44,033 nt of DNA from Fibrobacter succinogenes (GTDB taxonomy: Bacteria > Fibrobacterota > Fibrobacteria > Fibrobacterales > Fibrobacteraceae): positions 1-44,033 of the forward strand of contig NZ_CACZDK010000030.1 in NCBI RefSeq assembly GCF_902779965.1. The letters run 5' to 3'. Under the pieces are notes generated by a model, which did no database searches, was not told the origin of the DNA, and saw nothing but the letters and a program-made list of their open reading frames with translations. The position numbers were made by a program, and so were the translations under genes. This document shows, one piece after another, positions 34,348 to 43,884 of the stretch; the stretch's first letter is position 1; every line of letters starts with the position of its first letter.

Positions 34348-34827
34348 ATGACTAAAATATTCTTTATTATTGTTCTGTTGTTCTTTTCCTCATGCGGGAT
34401 ATGGTGGGGAACATTTCCAGGTATTGGATATATTCCCTTCTTTCAACATTCTTCGAAAAACATGAAAACAACAATATGTAATATAGAGGGAAAAAGAATT
34501 TTCTTATTTGGTGAAGACACGAACGTTCCTTATTTCAGTTTTAAGGATGAATATCGTGTTTATCATATTCTATCTGAAGACAGCTCTAATAAAGAATATA
34601 TTGCAACATACAAATTTCCTATGACATATGGAGTTGGAGCTATAGCAGAAAATACAGATATAGCCATTGTTGAAACGCAAGAAAATATTACAATCTATTA
34701 TAGTCGTGAGCCGGTAGGTGGATTTATTATTGAACAAAATCCTTTTTCAAAAAAATTAAGGACTGAATTTCGCGATCGATTATTTGACATAAAGAGTGTA
34801 GATGGGGCGTGCTATTATAAAAAATAA
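34348..34827 (+). CDS. Small lipoprotein, unknown function
   Basis: 159 residues. Very hydrophobic leader FFIIVLLFFSSC with lipobox SSC, then a soluble part rich in beta-type residues (KRIFLFGEDTNVPYFSF, VAIVETQENITIYYSR-like). Very A/T-rich. Starts 23 bp after the preceding lipoprotein and has no clear ribosome site, so it probably shares the transcript. It was not assigned to any family. Confidence 0.7.
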   Translation: MTKIFFIIVLLFFSSCGIWWGTFPGIGYIPFFQHSSKNMKTTICNIEGKRIFLFGEDTNVPYFSFKDEYRVYHILSEDSSNKEYIATYKFPMTYGVGAIAENTDIAIVETQENITIYYSREPVGGFIIEQNPFSKKLRTEFRDRLFDIKSVDGACYYKK

Positions 34828-34848
34828 TAGCTTCAGCAAAAATAAAGT

Positions 34849-35850
34849 ATGTACGAGATTTTCAAATTAGTCATTTCAGATATAAACATTTATGGGCTCT
34901 GCATTTTTTTGCCGAGCCTTTTGGCATTATTTTTTACGGCAAAATTCAGAAATGACAAAAAGAAACTGAAAATCATTTTAACAGCAATTCCGTCAATCGT
35001 ATTATGCTATTTGCTGATTTACTGTTCCTTTACATTTATATACATTTTCATAATCTGCAGCGCACTCGCAATTTTGTACGGAGCGTCAATTGCAGTCGGA
35101 TTCTATTTTAGCAATAAGAAAGTTATCCTTTGTCTCGTTGCGATTCTACTCCTCCCCTGTTCCCTTTTATTACTCACTACTTTTGAGTATTACGAATTGA
35201 GGGAGCCTTTCGGCTATATCAAAGACAAAACCTTGCCAGACAGCCTCAGCAACAGAAACTTTGATTACGAGGTGAAGCTAAATCATGCCGATGCATGGGG
35301 CAATAACCATTACACCGTCTCTGTGCGTGGGAAGCACTTGACCGATTCCAGTGAAGATTCAATTATCTATTGCAAGCAATATAGAATGTGCACCGGTGTA
35401 ACATTTGTTTTTGAAGATTCGGCAAGCAGCGACACTCAATCCGTACAATCTACGCCACGGAATATCTGCCAGTGGAAACCATTGCCACATGAGAAAAAAG
35501 CAACATTGCTTCAACTCAAAAAATTGGCAGAGAAATATAGCAGAGAATACACATTTAGCTTTGTATTGGATGGATATACATTCGGTATCGATATTTTCGA
35601 CTTCAAAAAGAAAACGATTCGTTCACTGGAACTCGGGAACGCAACAAATTTCGATGACGAGGTCCCTAACGCCAAGGAAATTGTCAACCTCGGACTTGCC
35701 TTAATTCCGTTCAGCGATTCTGCAAACGTAGAACACAAATGCAATGACCGTCCGCCACAAATATTCGTAGAAATGAAAACCGATTCGACGCAAGATTCAA
35801 CAAAGCAAGAAATTCGAAAACCTGAACGACGCAGAGCCACGAAGCATTGA
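34849..35850 (+). CDS. Membrane protein with soluble C-terminal domain, unknown function
   Basis: 333 residues. Four hydrophobic stretches lie in the first 115 residues (IYGLCIFLPSLLALFF, AIPSIVLCYLLIYCSF, FIICSALAILYGASIAVGF, VILCLVAILLLPCSLLLL). A soluble part of about 210 residues follows, with a short Cys pair (YCKQYRMC) and a basic Arg/Lys end (RKPERRRATKH). No enzyme motif. It is 21 bp after the small lipoprotein and 48 bp before the next lipoprotein, so these four genes may act together at the envelope. Confidence 0.72.
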   Translation: MYEIFKLVISDINIYGLCIFLPSLLALFFTAKFRNDKKKLKIILTAIPSIVLCYLLIYCSFTFIYIFIICSALAILYGASIAVGFYFSNKKVILCLVAILLLPCSLLLLTTFEYYELREPFGYIKDKTLPDSLSNRNFDYEVKLNHADAWGNNHYTVSVRGKHLTDSSEDSIIYCKQYRMCTGVTFVFEDSASSDTQSVQSTPRNICQWKPLPHEKKATLLQLKKLAEKYSREYTFSFVLDGYTFGIDIFDFKKKTIRSLELGNATNFDDEVPNAKEIVNLGLALIPFSDSANVEHKCNDRPPQIFVEMKTDSTQDSTKQEIRKPERRRATKH

Positions 35851-35904
35851 TCTATTTTTTAGATTTTATATACCCCCAAACTCAACTCTAGAAGGAGTTT
35901 GTTT

Positions 35905-36957
35905 ATGAAAAAACTATTATCATTTCTTTTTGCCACTTTGGTAATTATCGCTTGCAGCGATGAAAATCCGACAAATGCATTTGGGAATAAAGATTCATCA
36001 GGTGGAAATAATAACTTTTCCGCACAAAATTCCAATTATACCGAAACATATCGTTATTTTTCTTTTTTAGACACAACACATCTTCGATTTGGAAGTACTC
36101 AAGTTCCAAAATCATGTCAATTCAATCCAGAAACAAAAACTTTTTCATGGGTTGACCTAGGATATTCGCTTTTAGTCGATCTTGATACAGTTCCCGAATT
36201 ATTTGATACAGCACCCAAATCATGTAATGGTTGTAGCAAATACTGGGGAACATTCGGATTCCATTTGTCTAACGATACGCTATATGAATGCACTGGACAT
36301 AGCGATCCATGTGAGGATCCTCCCCATGGAGATGGAGAAGCGATTGTTTATACGGGTTCATCAAAATCACTATTCGGAACGTGGAATTACAAAGGTCGTT
36401 ATATTGATGGAATTTTCAGTGAAAACAGTTTCGGAATGGAACTAGTTATAACACCAACTTACCTTTTAAATAAGTATTACTATGATTTTAATAATACTCC
36501 GGTGTATGGCTATGTTCATATTTGCGAACCATTGGATATATTGTACCCTCAAGACACTCTTTTTTCCCAATGCAGACATTATTACAACAATGTGAGTAAA
36601 TATAATGGCAAATACATGTACCACAACAAATCTACAAATACCTTCCAAGATGTTCTTGATACGGTATTTTTCTCGGAAAATTTTTGGGTAACCACAACAA
36701 ACAAGGATGTAACAATATTCATAAATAACAACCTTATACAAGTTTCTTACGACATAACCTTGTATAAGGAAAGAACCGAAGCAAGAACAACCGTTTTGTT
36801 CAAAGACAATCAATGTACTTTAATCTTCAATAGAGCAGATAACATAGATAAAGAACGCTGCGAAGAACTAACAATTGATGGAGAAACATCCGACATTTTT
36901 GACTATTCAAACAATGAAGAGTATCAAAATTGTCTTAAAAGTTTTCAATTAAACTAG
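35905..36957 (+). CDS. Lipoprotein, paralog of the one at 33317
   Basis: 350 residues from the ATG at 35905, with GAAGGAG seven bases upstream; the frame is open from 35899. Lipobox IIAC followed by SDENPTNAFG. Shares with the 33317 gene the CQFNPETKTFSW and LFGTWNYKG phrases and the overall length. Several paired cysteines (SCNGCSKYWG, CTGHSDPCEDP) may form disulfides. Function unknown. tilS follows after 10 bp and may be read from the same transcript. Confidence 0.8.
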   Translation: MKKLLSFLFATLVIIACSDENPTNAFGNKDSSGGNNNFSAQNSNYTETYRYFSFLDTTHLRFGSTQVPKSCQFNPETKTFSWVDLGYSLLVDLDTVPELFDTAPKSCNGCSKYWGTFGFHLSNDTLYECTGHSDPCEDPPHGDGEAIVYTGSSKSLFGTWNYKGRYIDGIFSENSFGMELVITPTYLLNKYYYDFNNTPVYGYVHICEPLDILYPQDTLFSQCRHYYNNVSKYNGKYMYHNKSTNTFQDVLDTVFFSENFWVTTTNKDVTIFINNNLIQVSYDITLYKERTEARTTVLFKDNQCTLIFNRADNIDKERCEELTIDGETSDIFDYSNNEEYQNCLKSFQLN

Positions 36958-36967
36958 ATTTATTAAA

Positions 36968-38287
36968 TTGATTTTTGACTTAATTGAAAATATTCGCCGT
37001 CATGGTTTCAAGCGCCTACTGCTTGCAGTTTCGGGCGGTTTGGATTCCATTTGCCTCGCGCATTATTTCATTGCAAATCGCGAAGCGCTCGATATCGAAT
37101 GGTTGGGAATTGCCCATGTGCATCACGGGCTGCGGGTCGGAACGGCCGACAGAGACGCCGCTTTTGTCGAAGCATTTGCAAGCAAATACAAGATTCCGTT
37201 TTTCTTGAAGCGTTTGGATGGCGACACGCTTAAAGCGGCCGAGGGTTCGCTTGAAGAAAACGCAAGGGATGCAAGGTACAAAGCGCTGGTCGAGATTGTT
37301 GATGAAATTGGAGATTCCCGCCTGCGCGGGAATGACAAAAGCAGCGACCCCATTCCACACAGCTCTATCGCCATCGTCACGGCGCACCATGCAAACGATC
37401 AAGCGGAAACGATGTTCATGCGACTCAAGCGCGGAACGACGCTTGCAGGGTTACGAGGGATTCAAGAAGTTCGCATTCTAAGCAATAGCCAGGGCGTTGC
37501 GGGGCTGGCGCCTGAAGCCCCGCTAGAATGGGTGATGGAAGACCGTGCAACGGGCTGCAATCAGGGGGAGACCTCCCCCACGCATCGCTTCGAGAATGAC
37601 AAAGCAGAAACAAACTGTCTACCGTCTACTTCCTACTTCCTACTAAGAATCTTCCGGCCATTCCTGAATGTGACTCGCACGGAATTGCTCGAATACGCAA
37701 GAAAGAACAAATTAACTTGGTGCGAGGACGAAAGTAATGCGGATGTGAAATTTGCTCGCAACAAAATTAGACACGAGTTTTTGCCGAATCTGGAAAGTGA
37801 ATGCCCCGGAGCAATCAAACAGCTTTGCCGCATTGCAGAACTTGCCGACAAGGCGTATGAAAAAGTGACGAGGAAATGCGACATACTTTTCGCGACATGC
37901 TTGAATAAACGTATGGATTCCCTCCCTTCGGTCGAGAATGACGCGATCCAGGATGACAACGCCCACTCCTCATACCTCAAAGAGAGCGAAGCGACCGACC
38001 CCACACCCCATACCACAATCTCGCTGGACAAGAAAAAGCTCAACAGGGTGCTCCGCGCACACGCCGATGCTGACCTTTCGGAGATGTTCCGGTTATGGCT
38101 TTCGGAAAAGGGTTTTCGGTTCCCGATTGGATTTTTCTATGGCCCGAAAGAGCCTGCTCATGTGAAAATTCCGGTCCATGCCGTTTACCGCAGGCGTTCC
38201 ATCGTCAAAATACGCCATACGGTCTGGATTTGCGAGTTCGAGGACGCGCTATCCGCTGCAAAATTTGTATTTTGCGAAAAGAAATAA
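36968..38287 (+). CDS. tilS: tRNA(Ile)-lysidine synthetase with in-frame repeat inserts
   Basis: 439 residues from a TTG start, 10 bp after the preceding gene. The ATP-pyrophosphatase loop SGGLDS is near residue 22, with HVHHGLR and ENARDARY after it, and [20 protein letters not shown], all TilS hallmarks. The enzyme converts C34 of one tRNA-Ile to lysidine so that it reads AUA. Three segments break the usual alignment: [17 protein letters not shown] (about residues 117-135), a long one between GIQEVRI and RIFRPF (about 177-225), and one after LNKRM (about 317-352). Their DNA is palindromic, intergenic-repeat type. The catalytic motifs stay intact and ftsH follows closely, so the gene is probably functional. 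Confidence 0.92.
   Translation: MIFDLIENIRRHGFKRLLLAVSGGLDSICLAHYFIANREALDIEWLGIAHVHHGLRVGTADRDAAFVEAFASKYKIPFFLKRLDGDTLKAAEGSLEENARDARYKALVEIVDEIGDSRLRGNDKSSDPIPHSSIAIVTAHHANDQAETMFMRLKRGTTLAGLRGIQEVRILSNSQGVAGLAPEAPLEWVMEDRATGCNQGETSPTHRFENDKAETNCLPSTSYFLLRIFRPFLNVTRTELLEYARKNKLTWCEDESNADVKFARNKIRHEFLPNLESECPGAIKQLCRIAELADKAYEKVTRKCDILFATCLNKRMDSLPSVENDAIQDDNAHSSYLKESEATDPTPHTTISLDKKKLNRVLRAHADADLSEMFRLWLSEKGFRFPIGFFYGPKEPAHVKIPVHAVYRRRSIVKIRHTVWICEFEDALSAAKFVFCEKK
37314..37333. repeat. Palindromic repeat inside tilS, insert 1
   Basis: ATTCCCGC-CTGC-GCGGGAAT followed by GACA, in frame, encoding DSRLRGND. Same arms as the intergenic repeat at 27383-27404. Confidence 0.9.
37474..37650. repeat. 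Intergenic-type repeat block inside tilS, insert 2
   Basis: About 175 bases holding two strong hairpins, GCGGGGCT/AGCCCCGC (37499-37523) and GGGGGAG/CTCCCCC (37564-37579), then CTTCGAGAATGAC and the direct repeat CTACTTCCTACTTCCTAC. A similar CTTCCTACTTCTAACTTCCTAC is found in true intergenic DNA near 21190. The whole block reads through in frame. Confidence 0.8.
37915..38025. repeat. Repeat-like block inside tilS, insert 3
   Basis: Contains GGATTCCCTCCC...GAGAATGAC and a second GGATGAC, the tails of the dispersed repeat family, followed by two GACCCCACACC-like stretches. In frame; encodes a polar segment between two TilS regions. Confidence 0.65.
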
Positions 38288-38297
38288 AAGGATTATA

Positions 38298-40397
38298 ATG
38301 AATAAACCTCAAAAGCCAACAGCACCGTTTAAGAACAAGAATTTTATCATCGTTCTCATCATGCTCCTCATGCTTTTCGTCATGTTCCCCATGACCGGGA
38401 AAGAATCCAACAAGGATATTACCCGCACCGAATTTTTAGCATTGATGGGAGATTCCACCAAGGTTATCACGGAGCTTACGCTTCAGAAAACTCCTGACGG
38501 CGTGATTATCGAGGGCGCTTACGAGATGTCCCCAGATGAAATAGCCATAGCCCAAAAGAACCAGAGCACTCTTGCGAGATTCACACGCGCAAGCAGCGAC
38601 ATGAAACACAAGCATTTCAAAAGCCACATGCTCGAAGTTTCGAACGAACAGATTTCGGCATGGGAAACGTTCAAAGGAGTCAAGGTCAAGGTCATTCACG
38701 AATCGACTACTTGGATTGATACGCTCATTGCATTTTTGCCCGCTATTTTGCTGATTGCTTTCTTCTACATCATGATGAGCCGTCAGATGGGCGGTGGCGG
38801 TAAGAGCCCGTTCTCGTTTGGCAAGAGCCAGGTGCGTCAGCTGAACTCGCAAAAAAAGACGACGTTCAACGATGTTGCCGGCTGCGACGAAGCGAAGCAG
38901 GACTTACAGGAACTCGTCGAATTTTTGAAGGACCCGAAGAAATACGATGCTTTGGGCGGTCGCATTCCAAAGGGTGCGCTCCTTGTTGGCCCTCCGGGCA
39001 CGGGTAAGACTCTCCTCGCCCGCGCTGTCGCTGGCGAAGCTGGTGTGCCGTTCTTTAGCATGTCCGGTTCGGACTTTGTGGAAATGTTCGTTGGCGTGGG
39101 CGCAAGCCGCGTACGTGACTTGTTTGAAACAGGCAAGAAAAACGCTCCGTGCATTTTGTTCATCGACGAAATCGATGCCGTGGGGCGCCAGCGTGGTGCT
39201 GGTCTCGGGGGCGGTCACGACGAACGCGAACAGACTTTGAACCAGTTGCTTGTTGAAATGGACGGTTTTACCGCTAACGAAGGCGTGATTTTGATTGCCG
39301 CCACGAACCGTCCGGATGTGCTCGACAAGGCACTTTTGCGTCCGGGCCGTTTTGACCGTCAGATTGTGGTGGGGCTCCCCGACCTCAAGGGCCGCGAAGA
39401 AATTTTGAAGGTGCACTTGAAAAAACGCAAGGTGCCTCTTGCTCCGGATGTTGACGTGAAGGCTGTTGCCAAGGGAACGCCTGGACTTGCCGGTGCGGAC
39501 CTCGAAAACTTGGTGAACGAAGCAGCGCTCCTTGCCGCAAGGTTCAACAACAAGAAAGTGACGATGCTCGACTTCGAAGAAGCACGCGACAAACTCAGCA
39601 TGGGTGCTGAACGCCGCACGCTCCTGATGACTGACGAAGAAAAGCGCCACACCGCCTATCACGAAGCGGGCCACGCCCTCATGACCTTGCTTTGCAAGCA
39701 TTCGGATCCGCTCCACAAGATTACGATTATCCCGCGCGGACGCGCTCTCGGCGTGACCATGAGTTTGCCCGAACGCGACCAGGTGAGCTACAGCCGCGAA
39801 TACGCCGAAGAACGCATCATGATTATGATGTCTGGCCGCCTCGCCGAACTCATCTTCTTCAACCACCAGAGCACCGGTGCTTCGAACGATATCCAGCGCG
39901 CGACAGAGCTTGCCCGCAAGATGGTCACGGAATGGGGCTTCGACGAAGAAATCGGACCTGTCTGCTACAGCCGCGCCGATGGCGAAGTGTTCCTAGGTCG
40001 AGAGATTAGCAAGCCGAAGGAAATGTCCGAAATGATGGCCGAAAAAATCGACAACGCCATCAACGGCCTAATCAAGCGCATGGACGCTGCGGCTCGCAAG
40101 CTCCTTGAAGAAAACAAGGACAAACTTATCGACCTCGCCGAAGCGTTGTTTGAATTTGAAGTGCTCGACCGCGAAGAAATCGACAGGGTCATGGCTGGCG
40201 AAAAGCTCACCGGAACAAAGAAGAGCCGCCAGTACCAGGCTATGGAAGAACTTGCAAAGAAGCGCGAAGAAGAAAACACTCCACCACCTGATCCGGGTGA
40301 CCAGCCGCCGGTCGCACCGATTGCCGACGTACAGCCCACCCCCGTCGCAGGTAATGAAACTGCAACAAACTCCGTCAAAGAAACCGAACAACAGTAA
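38298..40397 (+). CDS. ftsH: ATP-dependent zinc metalloprotease FtsH
   Basis: 699 residues from the ATG at 38298 (GGAT seven bases upstream); the frame is open further up inside tilS. Two membrane helices (about 16-32 and 150-170) flank a periplasmic domain. The AAA module has Walker A GPPGTGKT near 231, Walker [12 protein letters not shown] near 288 and the SRH region [20 protein letters not shown] near 336. The protease site HEAGH is near 454. Membrane-bound quality-control protease acting on membrane and short-lived cytoplasmic proteins. The tail is Pro-rich ([21 protein letters not shown]). Starts 10 bp after tilS, a widespread pair. Confidence 0.97.
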   Translation: MNKPQKPTAPFKNKNFIIVLIMLLMLFVMFPMTGKESNKDITRTEFLALMGDSTKVITELTLQKTPDGVIIEGAYEMSPDEIAIAQKNQSTLARFTRASSDMKHKHFKSHMLEVSNEQISAWETFKGVKVKVIHESTTWIDTLIAFLPAILLIAFFYIMMSRQMGGGGKSPFSFGKSQVRQLNSQKKTTFNDVAGCDEAKQDLQELVEFLKDPKKYDALGGRIPKGALLVGPPGTGKTLLARAVAGEAGVPFFSMSGSDFVEMFVGVGASRVRDLFETGKKNAPCILFIDEIDAVGRQRGAGLGGGHDEREQTLNQLLVEMDGFTANEGVILIAATNRPDVLDKALLRPGRFDRQIVVGLPDLKGREEILKVHLKKRKVPLAPDVDVKAVAKGTPGLAGADLENLVNEAALLAARFNNKKVTMLDFEEARDKLSMGAERRTLLMTDEEKRHTAYHEAGHALMTLLCKHSDPLHKITIIPRGRALGVTMSLPERDQVSYSREYAEERIMIMMSGRLAELIFFNHQSTGASNDIQRATELARKMVTEWGFDEEIGPVCYSRADGEVFLGREISKPKEMSEMMAEKIDNAINGLIKRMDAAARKLLEENKDKLIDLAEALFEFEVLDREEIDRVMAGEKLTGTKKSRQYQAMEELAKKREEENTPPPDPGDQPPVAPIADVQPTPVAGNETATNSVKETEQQ

Positions 40398-40405
40398 CCG
40401 CCATT

Positions 40406-41320
40406 ATGCTTAGCTCTATTCTTGAATCCACTCGTGCAATCTCTTGGAAAATTGGAAACGACATTATTCCAGCTTCGAGAATGCCGCTTGTCATGGGTAT
40501 CGTGAACGTTACCCCGGACAGTTTTTTCGATGGAGGCAAGCATAATACCCCCGAAGCCGCTTACGAACATGCGATTTCGCTTGTCGAACAAGGTGCCGTA
40601 ATTCTCGATATCGGCGGCGAAAGCAGCCGTCCGGGAAGCGTCCCCGTGAGCGAACAAGAAGAAATCGACCGCGTGTGTCCGGTTGTCGAAGCGCTGGCGC
40701 AAACGGCAACGATTTCCGAAGATCTGGACAATCCCGGTTTTAGAAAATTCTACATCTCGGTCGATACGGTCAAGGCGAAAGTCGCCGAAGAATGTATGCG
40801 CCTTGGAGCGCATATCATCAACGACATTAGCGCCTGCACGATGGACCCGAACATGATCGACACGGTCGCCCGCACCAAGGCAAGCGTGGTGCTGAACCAC
40901 ATGCGCGGAAGCTTTGGCAAAATGCAGCAGGACTTCAAGCCGTACACGAATGTCGTGAGCGAAGTTCAAGAAGAACTTTTGGCGCAAGTACAAAAGCTCT
41001 TGGATGCAGGAGTCGAACGTGAACGCATATGCATCGACCCAGGAATCGGTTTCGGGAAAACGGTTCAAGACAACATAGACTTGATGAAGTCCGTTGAGGT
41101 TATGCTCAAGGACGGTTACCCCGTCTTGATTGGCACATCGAGAAAGTCCTACATTGGCAAGATGCCGGGGCTCGAAACAAGCGATAGGCTTATCCCGACG
41201 GTGACCGCAGGCATTGTAGCCGCCCTCGGCGGTGCAAGCGTTCTCCGCGTGCACGATGTCCGCGAAGCAAAAGAATCACTTTTATATTTGGAGGCTTTGA
41301 AGTCCCATGACGCTGTTTAA
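40406..41320 (+). CDS. folP: Dihydropteroate synthase
   Basis: 304 residues. Signatures: MGIVNVTPDSFFDGG near 30-44, ILDIGGESSRPGS near 72, HIINDISAC near 135, ICIDPGIGFGKT near 208 and VLIGTSRKSYIG near 245. Joins p-aminobenzoate to dihydropterin pyrophosphate in folate synthesis. Starts 8 bp after ftsH and its last 14 bases overlap cdaA, so the three are one operon. Normal length, all motifs present. The first 25 residues are a little longer than in short versions. Confidence 0.96.
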   Translation: MLSSILESTRAISWKIGNDIIPASRMPLVMGIVNVTPDSFFDGGKHNTPEAAYEHAISLVEQGAVILDIGGESSRPGSVPVSEQEEIDRVCPVVEALAQTATISEDLDNPGFRKFYISVDTVKAKVAEECMRLGAHIINDISACTMDPNMIDTVARTKASVVLNHMRGSFGKMQQDFKPYTNVVSEVQEELLAQVQKLLDAGVERERICIDPGIGFGKTVQDNIDLMKSVEVMLKDGYPVLIGTSRKSYIGKMPGLETSDRLIPTVTAGIVAALGGASVLRVHDVREAKESLLYLEALKSHDAV

Positions 41321-42149
41321 GTTATTCGGCATCATTGATGTCCGCATGGCTGACATTCTGGACGTTCTCCTCATATCAGTCATTCTGTACTACATCTTTT
41401 TGCTGTTCCGCGGAACGCGTGCAGCACAGATGATTTTCGGTGGCTTTTTGCTCATTCTTGCATGGCTCATTGCGCAATGGTGGGAACTCCACACGCTCGT
41501 GTGGATGCTCAGTAACCTCGCCACGCTCGGTATTATTGCCATCGTGATTTTGTTCCAGCCCGAAATTCGAAGCGCACTTACCCGAATCGGCCAGAGCGTG
41601 AGCAAGGTGGACTTGCGCAACATTCTCTTCCACGCCAGCGGCCTCGATGACATTTCCCAAAAAATTTGCACCGCAGTCCAAGACCTCGCCAAGACAAAAA
41701 CAGGCGCACTCATCGTGCTCGAAAAACGCGTTGGCCTCAAGAACTACGCCGACACAGGTGAACTCCTGAACGCCCGCATCAGCTCCAGACTTTTACGCGC
41801 ACTCTTCTTCCCGAACTCCGCTTTGCACGATGGCGCCGTGATCCTCAACTGCAAAGAAATTGTCGCCGCCGGTTGCATTTTGCCGATGCCGACCGGTAAC
41901 GCCGAAGGTGATGCCGGTTACGGTATGCGCCACCGCGCCGCAAAAGCACTCGCCGCCGAAAGTGACGCCCTCATCATCATCGTCTCCGAAGAAACAGGTA
42001 AAATTTCGACCGCTTACAGAAACAACCTGAGACGCGGCCTCACCCCGAAGGAACTCAAGGCGGAAATATTCCGCCACTGGCATGACCTCTTCAACGAAGT
42101 CATCGACGAAGAACCAAGTGAAACTGAAAACGAAGCTGTAGAAAATTAA
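41307..42149 (+). CDS. cdaA: Diadenylate cyclase (c-di-AMP synthase), CdaA type
   Basis: 280 residues. Three N-terminal membrane helices (about 13-32, 39-58, 64-82) precede the DAC domain. Its two signature motifs are intact: LHDGAVIL near 172 and MRHRAAKALAAES near 210. Makes cyclic di-AMP from two ATP at the membrane; in other bacteria the signal tunes potassium, osmotic and cell-wall balance. Overlaps folP by 14 bases in another frame. The matching hydrolase PgpH is encoded at 17907 in this window. Confidence 0.95.
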   Translation: MTLFKLFGIIDVRMADILDVLLISVILYYIFLLFRGTRAAQMIFGGFLLILAWLIAQWWELHTLVWMLSNLATLGIIAIVILFQPEIRSALTRIGQSVSKVDLRNILFHASGLDDISQKICTAVQDLAKTKTGALIVLEKRVGLKNYADTGELLNARISSRLLRALFFPNSALHDGAVILNCKEIVAAGCILPMPTGNAEGDAGYGMRHRAAKALAAESDALIIIVSEETGKISTAYRNNLRRGLTPKELKAEIFRHWHDLFNEVIDEEPSETENEAVEN

Positions 42150-42163
42150 GATCTAGGAAAGTT

Positions 42164-43387
42164 ATGGCAAACAACACCAATACCCCCAATAACTCTGCAA
42201 AAAAACAAAACAAGAAAAACGGGAAACGCAATCTCGTCATCTTGATTTTAATGTTCCTTTTACTTGTCTGCTTGTTCGTTGTACAATGCCAACTCAACAA
42301 GGTGAAGCAACAAGCTCTTGAAGAACAAAAGCTTGCGGAACTCGCATTGCGCCAAAAAGAAATTCTCGACAGTCTCCGTGCAGAACAAGCTAAAGCCGAC
42401 AGTTTGAAAGCTCTCAAAGACGCCCGAATCGCAGACAGTTTACGCCTTGCCGATAGCCTCCGCCTTGCAGATTCACTCGCCAACTTGCCAAAAACGCCGG
42501 CAATCAACAAGGATAGCCTCAAGCATGTGCGCGACAGCATCCGAGCCGAAAGAAAGGCCCGCAGGGATAGCATTGACGCCTTAGCAAAAATCGAAAAAGC
42601 AAAGCAGGATTCTTTGAACAAATTGCGCGCAGCCGATAGCCTCCGCAATTCAGATAAAGTTCCGCCTACCGCCGAAATCACACCACCCGCCGGTCGCTAC
42701 TACTCCCCCATCAAGCTCAAAGTCAAGTGCGACGAGATCAAGTGCAAGACATTCGTCTCTATCGGCGATACGCTCAAACCACAAGACGCAAGTAAGGGCA
42801 TCGAATACAACAAGACGGGTTCCGTATTCTTCTTTGCTGAAGATTCCGTCGGTAACCGCAGCGCTTGGGAAGAAGCCAAATACGACATGGCTAGCGATAA
42901 CGTCTGTGGCAAAAACGCCTACCCCGTCCCAGTCGGCGGAAAAACAGTTTGCGTTGATGCCTACGAATACCCGAACCAGCCGGATGCATCGCCCAAGGAC
43001 ATGGTAAGCCAAGAAGAAGCCGCTCGCATTTGCAAGAACGAAGGCAAACACCTTTGCACAATCGAAGAATGGCAAGCCGCCTGCCGTGGCAAAGACGGAT
43101 TCAAGTACTCTTACGGCAATAGCTACAAGCAAAGCAAATGCAACACCAACACCAAATCGGCCAAAAGAAGCGGCCGCAAAACGCAGTGCCGCAGTTGGTG
43201 GGGCATGAACGATATGAATGGCAACCTTTGGGAATGGACAAGCTCTACAAGCAAGCAGCATCCGGATAAGTTCCTGGTTGCTGGTGGCGCATGGAACACC
43301 AACAACGAAAGTAGCTGCTCCGAAAGCAAATTCAGCTTCTACCCGCAAAATCAGTACCCGAGCGTTGGTTTCAGGTGCTGTAAATAG
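42164..43387 (+). CDS. Membrane-anchored FGE-sulfatase-domain protein with long coiled coil
   Basis: 407 residues: a basic N-terminus, one membrane helix (about 24-42), then a long Ala/Asp/Ser/Leu/Arg/Lys coiled coil (about 45-155) with repeated DSLR units, an Ig-like domain (about 165-240: PPTAEITPPAGRYYSPIKLKV) and a C-terminal SUMF1/FGE domain (about 250-407: ICKNEGKHLCTIEEWQAAC, NDMNGNLWEWTS, GAWNTN, GFRCC). The FGE fold here need not be an enzyme; many bacterial versions bind ligands. Probably exposed to the periplasm. Starts 14 bp after cdaA, so it likely belongs to the same operon. Confidence 0.85.
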   Translation: MANNTNTPNNSAKKQNKKNGKRNLVILILMFLLLVCLFVVQCQLNKVKQQALEEQKLAELALRQKEILDSLRAEQAKADSLKALKDARIADSLRLADSLRLADSLANLPKTPAINKDSLKHVRDSIRAERKARRDSIDALAKIEKAKQDSLNKLRAADSLRNSDKVPPTAEITPPAGRYYSPIKLKVKCDEIKCKTFVSIGDTLKPQDASKGIEYNKTGSVFFFAEDSVGNRSAWEEAKYDMASDNVCGKNAYPVPVGGKTVCVDAYEYPNQPDASPKDMVSQEEAARICKNEGKHLCTIEEWQAACRGKDGFKYSYGNSYKQSKCNTNTKSAKRSGRKTQCRSWWGMNDMNGNLWEWTSSTSKQHPDKFLVAGGAWNTNNESSCSESKFSFYPQNQYPSVGFRCCK

Positions 43388-43453
43388 AGTTTGTTAAAAC
43401 ATCGTTACACAGATTCACTAACCCAATCTTGCAAAATAATCTAATTTAAAGAC

Positions 43454-43831
43454 ATGAAAACAAAACTTATTCTCTCCGCACTTCTTTTTTCGACGTTTAC
43501 ATTCTTCGGATGCGACAATGAACAGCCCAATTACACGGGTTACTGGAAAGGCGAAGCCGATATGATTTTTGAAGTTTTCACTGAAAACAATATCGACTAC
43601 ACCATCAGAAATGTGAACGGCGACCTTACTGCTAAATACGAAGACAACGCACTCCGTGGCAAGAACTCCCTTAACATGGATATCTTGATGCGAGTCAAAG
43701 GCGACTCCGCCTACTATGAATTTGGTGAAGACGAATCCGGCAAGATTGTCACGGGTTACATGAGAATCTCTAAGGACGAATACGACAAGATTTTCAAGGC
43801 CCAGTCCGAAGCCAGAAATAGCTATAACTAA
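43454..43831 (+). CDS. Small lipoprotein, unknown function
   Basis: 125 residues with signal peptide and lipobox FFGC, then DNEQPNYTGYWKGEADMIFEV, a beginning that recalls lipocalin-like 'YWxGE' folds. The rest is a mix of short beta-type strands (NGDLTAKYEDNALRG, GDSAYYEFGEDESGKIVTGYM) and a final helix. No family assigned. The gap 43388-43453 has no other gene; it is followed by a hairpin pair and a terminator. Confidence 0.78.
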   Translation: MKTKLILSALLFSTFTFFGCDNEQPNYTGYWKGEADMIFEVFTENNIDYTIRNVNGDLTAKYEDNALRGKNSLNMDILMRVKGDSAYYEFGEDESGKIVTGYMRISKDEYDKIFKAQSEARNSYN

Positions 43832-43884
43832 GCACTGAATCGCTGGATAAATGCAGCGCGGGATGCCCGCGACTGTAAAGCAAG

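Noticed and set aside
38178-38297. FtsH starting inside tilS
   Set aside because: The extension has no family similarity; the ATG at 38298 has a ribosome site and gives the normal N-terminal helix.
43858-43880. CCCGCGACTGTAA, a match to the B12 box of cobalamin riboswitches
   Set aside because: Only about 50 bases separate it from the preceding stop codon, so a full aptamer does not fit, and the bases are explained by a CGCGGG/CCCGCG hairpin. The partners of the aptamer are not visible.
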